Assembly: GCA_030848705.1 (NCBI GenBank)
Contig: JAUIZM010000015.1
Location: forward strand, 992,001 to 1,056,000
Origin: Heracleum sosnowskyi
Taxonomy: Eukaryota; Streptophyta; Magnoliopsida; Apiales; Apiaceae
Direction of reading: 5' to 3'
DNA length: 64,000 bases
Part shown: positions 48,028-59,222 of the stretch, piece by piece
How the letters are laid out: each line of letters starts with the position of its first letter
Position numbering within the stretch: the first letter of the stretch is position 1
Position numbers and translations under genes: made by a program
The notes under the pieces: model-generated
What the model was told of the DNA's origin: nothing
Seen by the model: only the letters and a program-made list of their open reading frames with translations
The model's database searches: none

Positions 48028-48132
48028 CTCCCTCTGTCCCATTCATTTCTATACCGTTTTCATTTTGGATATCACTTTCATTTCTATACATTCCAAAATA
48101 GTAACTTTTAATAATATAAAACACTATTACAC
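48028..48132. mobile_element. Left part of a Stowaway-like (Tc1/mariner) MITE, interrupted by element E
   Basis: TA followed by CTCCCTCTGTCCCATTCATT is the standard terminal inverted repeat of plant Stowaway/mariner MITEs. The sequence runs to ...CACTATTACAC and is then cut by element E. After E the text TACACTCGCTACTTTCTC (from 50289) plausibly continues it. The matching right end (GGGACAGAGGGAG) is not found. Confidence 0.75.
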
Positions 48133-48594
48133 TGTTAGGTTTAGGGGCTACACACCAATACGAGATTCAAACAAACAATCAAAGCAAAGCACACAAACAA
48201 TATATATGACGCGGAAACAACCACGTCCCAACTTGTATTATTAATCAAAACAGTTATCAATAATAAAATCAATCTCACCAACGGTGTCTCACTCACACGA
48301 TACTCAAGCCAAACAATGCTAAAGCATACATCAAACAAATACAATATGACTATGTTTATATAGCCACCCAAAACTTAGCCACCAAGACTTGCCATACTTG
48401 TTTTACAAGACTTTTTATTCTTGGTACCTAATTCTCTAATATAATTACCAAGACATACCATATATAATAATTGTTTATCCATACAATTATTACCATATAT
48501 AATAATTGTCTACCCATACAATTATTACCAAAACAGTCTTAATCACCCAAACTCATATTATCATATTGGGTTGAACAACCGGTCAAACCCAACA
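48133..48594 (-). repeat. 3' LTR of element E (462 bp)
   Basis: TGTTAGGTTT...AACCCAACA on the plus strand. It contains a local duplication (ATATAATAATTGT...ACAATTATTACCA twice) that the partner LTR lacks, explaining the length difference. Confidence 0.92.
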
Positions 48595-48606
48595 ATCCTC
48601 CCCTTC
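48595..48606 (-). promoter_or_regulatory. Polypurine tract of element E
   Basis: On the minus strand GAAGGGGAGGAT abuts the LTR start TGTTGGGTTTGACC. Confidence 0.82.
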
Positions 48607-48621
48607 AACCCAATACCCATA

Positions 48622-49851
48622 TCAGGTTGAACGATATCCATCAACGACATCGACGTCCCTCCGCCATGCCTCCCCTCGAACAAGAACCTCTCCTTCTAGC
48701 ACGAAAAGATTTCTCTTGTCCTTCCAACCTTTGAGTATCTCTAAATCCCTTTTAGCGACCTCCAACATTCCGCTCTTCATCATAATAGTATATCCCAAAT
48801 CAACTAATTTACCCAATGAAATTAGATTTCGATTTAACTCCGGCACGTACCTTACTTGAGTTAACTTCCGAACATGACCATTGTGAAGTTTCATCATTAC
48901 CTCACCAATTCCAGCAATCTTTACCCTTTTACCGTTTGGTAAAACTACCATCTTTCCCTCACACTTCTTGTAGGACGAGAACCACTCCCTCCTAGCACAT
49001 ATGTGATGAGAACATCCCGAGTCAAGCACCCATTCTTCTTTTGATCCATTATCTTCTTGAACCAAAAGAGCATCATCATCAGTTGCCACAAGCGAAACAT
49101 TACCCCCTCCTCGAGTTTTCTTCAACTCCTTCAAGTCTTCTTTTGCCTTTGGACACATAGATTGTATATGCCCCAATTCTTCACAATAAAAGCACTTGAT
49201 ATTTGGGTTATGTTTCTTACCATACTTCTTTTTCTTGTCACGCGCATCCACCACGAGTGCACTTCTATTCGATGCGTCACTCGATCCTTGCTTCATCAAT
49301 CTTTCGTCCTCTAGAAGAACGACAATGGTCTCATCCAAAGCTAACTTCGTTTTCCCAACCAACAGAGAAGTAATCACAGTACTATACTTCTTTGGTAGAG
49401 ACACAAGTAGAAGAACAGCTTTGTCCTCATCCTTCAATTTTTCATCCAAATTATTCAGCTGGTTGATCAGGCCATTAAAACGATTCAGATGATCTCTCAG
49501 ATCTCCCTCTTCTTCCATCTTGAGCCCGAACAAATCTTTATTAAGGAACAACTTATTTGCTAACGACTTTGAGTGATACGTCTTCGTCAACTTCTCCCAT
49601 AAATTTTTAGGGTTATTCTCCTCAAGAACATCATACTTGATTTCCGGTGCAAGGGCCAACCGGATCGTCGATGCCGCACGTAACTTCATGTCTTTCCACT
49701 TTGTGGCCTCAATATCAGTAGGCTTTTTCTCTTCGAGAGTTGCATATAACCCTCGCTGAATTAACAGATCTTTCACCGTGCTCTGCCATAAGGCAAAATT
49801 GTTTCTTCCATCAAACAATTCAATCTCGAGCTTTCCCCTAAACTTATCCAT
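48622..49851 (-). CDS. Gag-protease protein of element E (409 aa, intact)
   Basis: ATG at 49851 (MDKFRGKLEIELFDG), stop at 48622-48624, no interruption. Residues about 15-200 form the copia-type gag (UBN2) domain, with LWEKLTKTYHSKSLANKLFL and FNGLINQLNNLDEKLKDEDK. A CCHC zinc knuckle follows (C220, C223, H228, C233: CFYCEELGHIQSMC). A copia aspartic protease has its active site at D277-S278-G279 (VLDSGCSHHIC). The protein ends with a gag-pre-integrase-like tail (MLEVAKRDLEILKGWKDKR...LEGEV). Copia polyproteins normally run to about 1300-1500 aa, so integrase, RT and RNase H are absent. Likely role: particle formation, self-cleavage and packaging of its own RNA. An intact frame in an element whose LTRs have diverged noticeably is unusual. 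Confidence 0.93.
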   Translation of the reverse strand: MDKFRGKLEIELFDGRNNFALWQSTVKDLLIQRGLYATLEEKKPTDIEATKWKDMKLRAASTIRLALAPEIKYDVLEENNPKNLWEKLTKTYHSKSLANKLFLNKDLFGLKMEEEGDLRDHLNRFNGLINQLNNLDEKLKDEDKAVLLLVSLPKKYSTVITSLLVGKTKLALDETIVVLLEDERLMKQGSSDASNRSALVVDARDKKKKYGKKHNPNIKCFYCEELGHIQSMCPKAKEDLKELKKTRGGGNVSLVATDDDALLVQEDNGSKEEWVLDSGCSHHICARREWFSSYKKCEGKMVVLPNGKRVKIAGIGEVMMKLHNGHVRKLTQVRYVPELNRNLISLGKLVDLGYTIMMKSGMLEVAKRDLEILKGWKDKRNLFVLEGEVLVRGEAWRRDVDVVDGYRST

Positions 49852-49869
49852 CTCGAATCACGAACCTTG

Positions 49870-49882
49870 GCTCTTGATACCA
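49870..49882 (-). promoter_or_regulatory. Primer binding site of element E
   Basis: On the minus strand TGGTATCAAGAGC, one base after the LTR end. It is close to the initiator tRNA-Met consensus TGGTATCAGAGC with one extra A. Confidence 0.82.
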
Positions 49883-49883
49883 C

Positions 49884-50288
49884 TTTTAGGTTGAGGGACT
49901 ACACACCAATACGAGATTCAAACAAACAATCAAAGAAAAGCACACAAACAATATATATGACGCGGAAACAACCACGTCCCAACTTGTATTATTAATCAAA
50001 ACAGTTATCAATAATACAATCAATCTCACCAACAGTGTATCACTCACACGATACTCAAGCCAAACAATGCTCAAGCATACATCAAACAAATACAATATGA
50101 CTATGTTTATATAGCCACCAAGACTTGCCATATACAAGACTTTTTATTCTTGGTACCTAATTCTCTAATATAATGACCAAGACATACCATATATAATAAT
50201 TGTCTATCCATACAATTATTACCAAAACAGTCTTAATCACCCAAACTCATATTATTATATTGGGTTGAACAACCGGTCAAACCCAACA
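49884..50288 (-). repeat. 5' LTR of element E (405 bp)
   Basis: TTTTAGGTTG...AACCCAACA on the plus strand. The left terminus reads TT where the other LTR has TG, a mutated end. Substitutions and indels against 48133-48594 (for example GGGACTACAC/GGGGCTACAC, CAACAGTGTATC/CAACGGTGTCTC) suggest an older insertion than B or D. Confidence 0.9.
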
Positions 50289-50293
50289 TACAC

Positions 50294-50580
50294 TCGCTAC
50301 TTTCTCGAGGTAGTTTAAAAACAAATCATAGAAAGGCGATATTTTATTTTCCAGGAAAGAAAATCTGAATACAAAAATAGAATAAAATGTTGGATGGGTA
50401 AACAGAGGCAAATATTTGCCATGTACATATAACGTGGCAAATATTGGTCGTGCTTGTTTCACAATCATTCACCAACTAACCATACTTTACTCCCCACATT
50501 AACATCACATTTAAAAATTGCATTATTCTTCATGGTCTGCATTGAAAATTAATATCTTCTTGTTTCTCTTGCAATCAAAG
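50294..50580 (+). promoter_or_regulatory. Possible promoter and 5' UTR exon of the F-box gene
   Basis: DNA just right of element E. A pyrimidine-rich stretch with TTCTTGTTTCTCTTGCAATC ends in AAAG followed by GTGAGTCAG, a good splice donor at 50581. A matching acceptor (TTTGTTTTTCAG) ends at 53869, 38 bases before the F-box ATG. This would make a 5' UTR intron of about 3.3 kb. It is inferred from splice signals only. Confidence 0.35.
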
Positions 50581-53500
50581 GTGAGTCAGTTTCTATTGTT
50601 CTTGATTTTCAATCTTAAATTTGTGATCTTTTTTAACATGTTTCTGCTGTTTTCTTATTTGGGGTGTTTAAGATTGCAGTTAAAGTGTTTGCTGTGATTT
50701 TTCAGTTTCTGGTAAGAAATTTGTATGAACTCTTTAATTAATTTTCATTTTCTTATGATTCTTTAATTCCTTAATATTTTCTTTTGTTTATATTGATCAA
50801 TGATCCCCTATAGTGTAATATTAGATTTCTGTTAAGTTTAGATGAACTAAGTAGTCTTGTACCCTTTAGCATTATGCTTGCAGTTGCAATAAAGATTTTA
50901 GATTTGATGATCTATCTACTGGCATGATACGATTTTAATCTACTGAAAACTGTTGCTAAATTAACCGAAAAAAGATAATTAAATGAATACATTTGTTGTC
51001 TTTGTTCTTCTAGTGTTGTTCATGCCAACACCTTACATTTACATATATATAATGATGACTCTGTTTCTTGTCATTCATTGGTTCTTCCTTTCCCCTTTTA
51101 GTGTTTAAGATATCCCGTTACTTTTGACGACGTCTGTATGTGTGTGAAGTAATAAATCAGCCTCTGTGTCATGGACGTTGCTTAATTTTTGTCAAGGCAA
51201 GGCGGCGGTAAGGAGAGGGTGATGGTAGATAGCTTATAAATATCATTGTAGCTGCAGTCAATTTGAACTTTACGTGGTTCTATGAAGTTAAATCTTAAGC
51301 AATTCACCACTTGTATTACATTTCTAAACCAGCTTAGAAGAAAGACATGTGGCGTATGATTTGATATGATAGGGACATGCTGGATTTTTTAACGGGGGTT
51401 TGGTTCAGAATGAGTTCCTTTATCCATATATTTATTTCATATAGTTGTATATAATAATAAATAAACTTCTTGGATATGTTTATATATTGACTATTCATTT
51501 ATTGTCAAATCTTGAGATCTTGTTCCTACTTTTCACGAAGATGATATTGTATGTTTACTGGACTTTGTTATATTCTATGTTGTCGTCATGCCCTTGACAA
51601 TTCTCCTCTTTGTCACATAATTCCGTTTTTTGTTTTTACCTTGTTAACTGCCTGGACGGATAAACTATTCTTCGCCATTCTTTTCTATATTGTATTCAAC
51701 ACTTGCTACATGTTTGAATCCATTCATCCAAGAGAAATCAAATAAAGGCAAGGGAAAGAGGGTTTTGAACGTCAGTACCTTCTTTCCACTTTTCTCTTTT
51801 CGTTTCCTATAAAGTGAGGTACCAAGATTAAGTAACTTCTGCTTACCTATTAGCAAGTAGCAATATTTTGCTTAGCTTTTTATTTACACGAGACTAGTGT
51901 TTTTAAGTGTTGTAAATAGTGGGAATAGACTTAGGGCACCGTCCATGGATTAATTGGATAATCGGAATTAATTTGGAATTGTATGATTATTAATCGGAAT
52001 TAATTAAATCTTATTATTATATATATTTATGTTATTTATGTAATTATTTTATTTATATAGGTTTTAATTATAAAATTATCATATATTTATACAAAAATAT
52101 TGAAAAAAGTAGTATGATCGGAATAAATGAAATTTAGAACATCTAACTTTTGAGTTAGGGGTCAATTTGAGAGGGAAAATTAAGAGAGTTCGTGATTTAT
52201 CCGTCTAAAATAAGAATTATGTATATGAGAATAATGGTTTCTAATATTTTATTCGAGTTTCTACCTTTTTAAATTTTTAATTATGTTCCTACATATTTTA
52301 CTAATTTTTACCGATATGGCCGTTTTTTGATCGATTAATCCAATTTTTGACCATTAGACTGATTATTACCGATTCTTGACCAATTTTATTAAAAATGATT
52401 TTTGACCCGATATGAGCACAATCAAGTCGATTATTCATTCATCGTATAGCGATTAATCGCGGACTTTAGAACATTGCATGGGACTAAAATCTCTTCCTCT
52501 CTATTGTGATAAGAAAGTATATTTTTATCGCTCATATATTCTTCCCTTCACGAACAAGTAGAGGGCTGTTTCTGTTTCATGCCACCAAAGTAATCATGAT
52601 TGGTTTGTCCATCTTTTTAATACGTTGAGTTGTCATATAAAGAAACATGTGTCAGTTATATAATTTAGATACATCCACTTGCGGTAACTCAATCAAGTAA
52701 TGACGTCAAATCTTGCTACAGTATATTATTTTTCACGTGTCATTCCAAATATTAGTTCTTTTGTAATTGATATTGTTTTTCCCTTGCTACAGTAGAGGTA
52801 TCGGGCTAATCTTGATAAGTTATCACAAATGAAGCGCTGAGTGCAATTGCGTTGACACATAAAATTTGTTCTCACCACTGTGGTATGTATAAGATATCAG
52901 ACTGTTCATACTTCATTTAAGCAAACACGTGGTACAATACAGGAGACGGGACTGGGATAGGAAATGTCCTTTAAGTGCAAATAGTGCGCTCTCCGAGTTT
53001 GTGTCACTCTTATGCAGATGCATCAGGTATCTAATGCTAGAGTTGCATGTTTACACACTGATGGGTGATGGCCACCTTGTGACTGTAATCACTACTCTAT
53101 GTCACCTCTGACCTCACACAAAAACGTCAAAGTCCTCACTGTGACTTACCCCTATTTTGGAGAAGAAATGGTAGCATTATTACACTCCCGCACTGTAAGA
53201 TTATAGCTTAATATTAACTTTTGAAAGTGGATAGAAATAACAATATGTAAATAAAGAAGTTGGCTATTTAATGTAAATGGTGGAATGATAATTTTCTGAA
53301 GCACCTTTCATTCTGAAATTCTGGAGCCTGAATTATATCTATAATTTAGTGTACGCAGAGAGTTCCAGACCTGGCCAAAGTTTGCCATCTCTATTATAAA
53401 GCAGTCTTCAAATTTTCTTACAATTTTTTATTTAGTATTCATGTCAACTGTCAAGACTTCACAGCTTTAGTAGTCTCAAGGATTGGCTCTCGCTCTGTCA

Positions 53501-53907
53501 GGGCAGACTTTGCCTGTTCATTCTTTCATAATTTTTCTTACTACAAGTTTTTTATTTATACGTAAAGATTAGTAGATTACAGAGGTATAATATGATTCAA
53601 GGAAACCTGAAATTCTGTGATGTCTATGATAATTTGTTACATTACAACTTTTTTGAAATTTTAAGATACCTTATCAGTTATCGCAGAAGAAACATATAAA
53701 CTTGTTCCTAGGTTGCTAAACTTGCATATTCTTTTTGTTCTACAGTGTCTTCTTTGTTTGCTTCCACTTCATTAATTTATGCTTAGTGTGATTGTCCTTA
53801 TAGATATTCTCGAATTATGTGCATGTCTTTTACTTGTAAGTAATAGTTTCCATGTGATTTGTTTTTCAGATTATGTACGTAATTTGATGACTTTGCCAGT
53901 TTAAAAT
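50581..53907 (+). other. Intergenic DNA or 5' UTR intron upstream of the F-box gene
   Basis: No coding frame with a recognisable domain (short frames at 51551-51745 and 52929-53111 have none). Around 51900-52480 lies a stretch rich in ATTAATCGG / CGATTAATC motifs that looks like an old transposon remnant, ending CGCGGACTTTAGAACATTGC. Confidence 0.5.
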
Positions 53908-55008
53908 ATGGCTTCTTTAAGCAGTGATCTAAACTATGATATTTTGAGGCGTTTGGATGGCTCAAGCTTGGCTAGCGCTGCTTGTGCTTGTGCAGCGTTC
54001 TCTTCTATATCAAAAGAAGAGGGATTATGGGAAGATGTATGTTCTTCTACATGGCCATCAACCAATCAGGAAGATGTCAAAAGTTTAATAACATTAATTG
54101 GTGGATTCAAAAAGTTCTATGCAGATTGTTTCCCACTTATTGTGAACAAAGAAGTTCCCGAGTTTCGATGGAATGACTATGTTGAGTATCGGGAAGAATG
54201 GACCGAGGCTGAATACTATGATGACATGTATGAATTTGAAGATATCTCGCCAACTGATTTTGTCTCCATTGTGGATGTGAGATTTAAGAATAAGACAGTC
54301 TACTCTAAAGTCCTCTGGGGCATTCCAAATGCAAATGGCTATAATGGTTGGTTTTCTGACTGTCCTTTTCGGGTTGATCTTCTGACCCATTCAGCTAGAG
54401 ACGAGGACCATGCAGGTGAAGTTACGCTTTCTGAATCTGATGGTTTGCCGCCAGTTCCGTCCATAGAAAGAGAAAGGAAAGATGGGAAGCTTTGGCAGGA
54501 ACTCCGCAATGAAGTCCAGCTCAGTTGGATCGTTGTAAATAAGAAAATAAAGCAGGCTGCTAATTTATCGAGCTGGATTCCTCTTGGAGGGCAGAGGCAT
54601 TGGCCAACAGACAAGGATTTCTTGATACGTTTTGGTTCCGTTCTTCCTGCCAAAGAGATTCTTCCATGTCAAGCAGTAGAATGCATTCTTACGATGAAGT
54701 TTAGGATGATTCATAGTGATGGGGTCAGTGGTGTTCAGTCAGCTCTGAAATTGACGGAATTGAGCATGCAACTGGGAGATATGGAAGGCGCTCATGTTAA
54801 TGGAAGAAATAGCTTGCTCGTTCTTAAAGAATCTCTTAGCTGCCATAGGAGCAAGAATTACAGTGAAGCCCTAGAGTCATGCCACTTGTACTCGAAAGTG
54901 CAGAGTGAACTAAAGGAGGAGAAGATGAGAAATGAAAGCAGGTTAGATACGTTGTATATTCTAAGTGGCATTACTGCATTCATCACTTTTTGTTATTGTA
55001 TAATGTGA
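53908..55008 (+). CDS. F-box protein (At2g36090/At2g27310-like), 366 aa
   Basis: A single open frame from ATG 53908 to TGA 55006-55008. The N-terminus (SSDLNYDILRRLDGSSLASA, then CAAFSSISKEEGLWEDVC) is an F-box, which would bind the SKP1 adaptor of an SCF ubiquitin ligase. The middle and C-terminal parts carry motifs I recognise from one plant F-box subfamily: WPSTNQEDVKSLI, GGFKKFYADCFPLI, VDVRFKNKTVYSKVLWGI, GQRHWPTDKDFLIRFGSVLP and QLGDMEGAHVNGRNSLLVLK. A hydrophobic C-terminal tail (LYILSGITAFITFCYCIM) could anchor it in a membrane. Length is normal for the subfamily and nothing is broken. Target proteins are unknown. It is the only clearly functional host gene here. The assignment to the subfamily is from memory of the motifs, not from a search. 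Confidence 0.93.
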   Translation: MASLSSDLNYDILRRLDGSSLASAACACAAFSSISKEEGLWEDVCSSTWPSTNQEDVKSLITLIGGFKKFYADCFPLIVNKEVPEFRWNDYVEYREEWTEAEYYDDMYEFEDISPTDFVSIVDVRFKNKTVYSKVLWGIPNANGYNGWFSDCPFRVDLLTHSARDEDHAGEVTLSESDGLPPVPSIERERKDGKLWQELRNEVQLSWIVVNKKIKQAANLSSWIPLGGQRHWPTDKDFLIRFGSVLPAKEILPCQAVECILTMKFRMIHSDGVSGVQSALKLTELSMQLGDMEGAHVNGRNSLLVLKESLSCHRSKNYSEALESCHLYSKVQSELKEEKMRNESRLDTLYILSGITAFITFCYCIM

Positions 55009-56592
55009 TATGGGAGCAGCTTCATACTGAAAAATGTTTACTGCACTCTTGACTTCTAACGTAAAAGAAACAATTTTGATCAAATAACAAGAAGTTGATG
55101 GATGCTACTTTTATATTCTGTGAATTTGATTATAGCTGGTTACTTATTGGAGGATCCCGTACATCAGTTATCTTAATTCGTTGAACTTCAGATAATATTT
55201 GCTATATAATGTTCTTGTTGAAAGATTCTACTGGTTGGGACTTGGGAGCGAGCTATGGAGTCCAGCCAGGGGATGGCTTTCTTCTCATAAGGTACATTTA
55301 GGGATTAGGAGAGAAAATTATATAGGTCATTAGTTTAACGACAAATAGCCTAGGCATTGCTGTCGTCTATGGCTGAAATAACTGTTGGTTCTTGAATTGA
55401 ATGAATCCAGGACCATGCCTGTGTTCCCTCTAATACTTCGCTGTATTGTTATGCTACAGTTAATGTATCACTTATGTTGATGTCAATATAATTTGGGCGT
55501 TCCCTCCAGAGAATGTTTTGCGACAGTTAATGAAAGCATTCTGTTAACTTTATCAGAATAGGACGGTGACAATGGAGGGAACTTAATGACTAAGAGACCA
55601 TTTTGTGTGAGATCTCATTGACTACTGATGGTGACAGATTATACATTAAACTTTGTGTCAAGAAAGGCCATTATTATGTTATCAAAGCTTATCAAGCTGG
55701 GGGTTGGGGGGGTTGGGGGAGTTGAGGGTATTGAATACAGCTAACAAAAAAGAGTGAGCATACTTTGTGATGTACCATGACCATGTCTATATCCACAAGC
55801 AGCACCTAATCCGGAGAGGGTTCATCAGTATTCTCCAAAAGTGTCTATCTGCATGGTCTCAGCTTCTTGTGTGGAGGGCTAACAAACATATGTAACTGTA
55901 ATGAAAACAAATGTCTCCTTATCCGTGTTTCAAAATTGGTGTTTTTCTTCGTTCAAGTCATTCATTATATTTTTATTTTGTTGAAGTATTCATAATATTT
56001 GAACTTTCTCGCATCTCCTATGTTCTTTTTGTTTCTTTCTCCGCTCATGATACTTCCAAATCTATACACCACATTTGCACCAACACTAGTTAACTGGTTC
56101 CAGAAATTGTAAATTTTTCTGAAGTATTTTTTATTAGGGGAGATATGGATCGAAACTGCACTCTAACCTTTGGCTACAAATTTTTCTTTTTTCTTTCGCT
56201 CTAAGATTAGCGGAAGGCATGCAAGTTTTTATATTTAAAATTGTAGCTATCTGCTTTCCAGATCAATTTTAGTAGATCTGAAGTTGCTTAAAATACAGAA
56301 TAGGTGACATGCCCATGATGACATGGCAACTTATTGCCGTGGATCTGGTCTCAATTGATCCCTGTGTAGTTGTGTGCATTTTTTTGTTATAAAATGTAAA
56401 GGAACTAAGAAATGAAATGAATGATTATCCGGAAAGATGGATGCAAAGGAGAATAAAGAATTAAAATATATGTTATTTATTAGTTTATATGTGTTTAGTA
56501 CAGAGATATGATGTATTTATCTATACTAGTTCATAGTTAGTGCGGTTACTTAAATTTTATTTATAATTATTCTGTTTATCATTATATTTTTA
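55009..56592 (+). other. 3' flank of the F-box gene, no further gene seen
   Basis: The first few hundred bases are likely the 3' UTR, T-rich with no recognisable frame. A short G-rich run (GGGGGTTGGGGGGGTTGGGG) is at about 55699-55718. A frame at 55911-56093 has no domain. The Helitron-like end at 56593 marks the right limit. Confidence 0.5.
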
Positions 56593-58140
56593 CTAGCCTA
56601 TGACCTGTGCAAGGCAGGGGCCTTAAAAATAATAAACTAAAAAAATTTAATGTGAACGAAAAATATTAAAATAAAAGTAAAAATTAATATGATAAATTAT
56701 AAAATGAGAAACTTAAATATTAATTGGAACATAAAAAAATATAAAAAAAATACAAATGAGGCCGAGGAAGATAAATGAGGTATTATTAATATTATTTTAT
56801 AATAAAATAATATTAATAATAAGAACATATAGAACATCTAACATGTTTTAATTAAAAAAAGTAATTGACCATGATATTTTTAGAAGTGTTTTAATTATAT
56901 TAATTGGATTTATTAAAAAAATATGTTGACATGTTCAAATAAGTAAGTTTTTTTAATAAAGACAAATAGAAAAGTTAACCTGTTTTAATTAAAAAAAAAT
57001 AACGTAATATTTTTAGATGTGTTTTAATTATATTAATTTTATGTGTTAAAAAAATACGTTCGCTTGTTAAAATAGGTAAGTTTTTTTTAAATAATTAAAA
57101 GTATTAAAATAGGTTTTAAAATATATAAGTTGCACTTGATATTTTTGGAAAAGAGAGATTTTAATGATAACAAATATAAAAGGTAATATATTTTAATTTA
57201 AAGGTAATTTCCCGTGATATTTTTGGAAAATAAGTAGATTTTGTTAGAAAAAAATGTTTTAACTATAAAAGGCAATCAGCTAGTTACTATTTTTATATTA
57301 TTTTATTATTTATTAAATAGAGTATTAAAATAGGTTTTAAAATAAATAACTAAGATTGCACCTCATATTTTTGGAAAATAGAGATTTTAGTGATGATGTG
57401 TTTTAATTATATTAATTTTATTTGTTAAAAAAAAATACGTTCACTTGTTAAAATAGGTAAGTTTTTTTTAAATAATTAAAAGTATTAAAATAAGTTTTAA
57501 AATATATAAGAAAGAGTTGCACTTGATATTTTTGGAAAATAGTGATAACAAATATAAAAGGTTATATATTTTAATTTAAAGATAATTACCCGTGATATTT
57601 TTGGAAAAGAAGTAGATTTTGTTAGATTTTTTTTTTTAAAATTATAAAAGGCAATCAGCTAGTTAACATTTTTATATTATTTTATTATTTATTAAATAGA
57701 GTATTAAAATAGATTTTAGAATAAATAAGTAAGGATTGCACCTCATATTTTTGGAAAATAGAGATTTTAGTGATAACAAATATAAAAGATATTATGTTTT
57801 AATTTAAAGGTAATTGTCGTGATATTTTTGGAAAAGGAGTAGATTTTGTTAGAATTTTTTTTTAATTATAAAAGGCGATCAGTTAGTTACTATTTTTATA
57901 TTATTTTATTATATATTAAATAGAGTATTAAAATAGGTTTTAAAATAAATAAGTAAGCATTGCACCTCATATTTTTGGAAAATATAGATTTTAGTAATAA
58001 CAAATACAAAATGTAATATGTTTTAATTTAAAGATAATTGTAATGATATTTTTGAAAAAGGAGTAGATTTTGTTAGAAAAAAAATATTTTAATTGTAAAA
58101 GTCAATCATCTAGTTACTATTTTAGTAATTTGACAATAAT
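56593..58140 (-). mobile_element. Helitron-like 3' end with adjoining tandem repeats of about 225 bp
   Basis: On the minus strand the end reads CCTGCCTTGCACAGG (hairpin) then TCATAGG, then CTAG followed by T, a canonical Helitron terminus at 56593. To its right, from about 56990 to 58130, lie imperfect tandem units. The marker AAAGGCAATCAGCTAGTTA (with variants) occurs near 57271, 57650, 57874 and 58101, the last three spaced about 225. Each unit also has CATATTTTTGGAAAATAGAG. Subterminal tandem arrays are common in Helitrons. No Rep/helicase is present, so it is non-autonomous. The 5' end is not located. Confidence 0.6.
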
Positions 58141-58937
58141 ACAATTCCATTAAAGATTTGATTTGTATTAGCTTTCGTTATCCTAAAAAGAAACAAGTAT
58201 ATTTGTAGCAGTATCCTAAATTTAAACAAATTAGATCCCACATTTTCATTTTTTTTGATTAGATTTCAATATTATTTGATTTGATTTCAATATTATTTGA
58301 TTTTTATGTAGTAAAATATAGTGAAATATTAATGTAAAATAAAACTTTCCCGAATTTTGATTATATTATTAATTTATTAATTAGAAAAAATACCGAAAAC
58401 AAAAAACTAACCGAAAACCAAAAACCAAAACTTTCAATGTTTTGGTTTTAATAATATAGTATAGATAGTATTGATAGTATATTAATTGATTGTTATTATT
58501 CATTAATACCAAAATATTCATATCCTTTATTTTTTTTCCTTTCTTCTTTCTCCCAAAGAAATTTAGATCCCTATTTATTATTCCACTCAGGATTAAAAGT
58601 TGGTTGATTCGTTTGTTGATAGTTTAGTATCTTTAATAATAATAAAATGGTTAAATCTTTTAATGTAAATAGATGGCAAATTACATCGTTATATAGATCT
58701 CATACTGGATTTTAGAGGGATTAATGAAAAATTAATCAGGAATTTTTTTAAAAACAATAAGTACAATATAAAAAGTATCTTATATTTAAAAATTTTATAG
58801 TCATCGCATGTCATTGGTCCAATTTTCACTAAACCGTGATTTGTAAAATTAATAATTATTTATCTAAATATTAGAATATTAATTTAATATAGATATTATT
58901 CTACATTAATAATACAATATAGAGTTAATTGCACTTT
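58141..58937. other. AT-rich DNA, no feature recognised
   Basis: Contains short direct repeats (GATTTCAATATTATTTGAT twice near 58260) but no gene. Confidence 0.5.
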
Positions 58938-59013
58938 GTGTACCTAAACTATCAACAAACTGCAATTTGTGTACCTAAACTATCAATTAAACACATTGTG
59001 TACCTAAACTATG
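58938..59013 (+). repeat. Three short repeats TGTGTACCTAAACTAT
   Basis: Copies at 58938, 58969 and 58998, preceded by GAGTTAATTGCACTT. This style of sequence is common at the ends of plant DNA transposons. No inverted partner was found to the right of the genes that follow. Confidence 0.6.
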
Positions 59014-59222
59014 CATATCACTGCAGTTTGTGTACAAACGTTAAAATCACCACTAACCCCGTTAGTATCATTTTTTGGCGCCAATGTCTGGGAGTTCCCT
59101 CCCTTTACCTCCCTTTGTTCCCTCCCTTTCTTCTTCCCTGGCAAGTACTTATACATTTACAATATTGTGCACTGCAGAATAGGTAATCTCAGAACAGTCA
59201 AAATAGAGAGAATTGGGGAAGG

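Larger units (their letters stand above)
48133..50288 (-). mobile_element. Element E: gag-protease-only Ty1/copia-type retrotransposon (TR-GAG-like, 2156 bp)
   Basis: LTRs at 48133-48594 and 49884-50288 flank a 1289-bp interior with a single gene. The target duplication TACAC is perfect (48128-48132 and 50289-50293). A TGGTATCAAGAGC primer site and an AGGGGAGGAT polypurine tract complete it on the minus strand. There is no room for integrase or RT: the stop codon is only 27 bases from the 3' LTR. It therefore matches the non-autonomous TR-GAG type and needs a copia partner to move. Confidence 0.92.

Noticed and set aside
52929..53111. 60-codon frame upstream of the F-box gene as an upstream exon
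   Set aside because: No conserved motif and no splice signals linking it to 53908.
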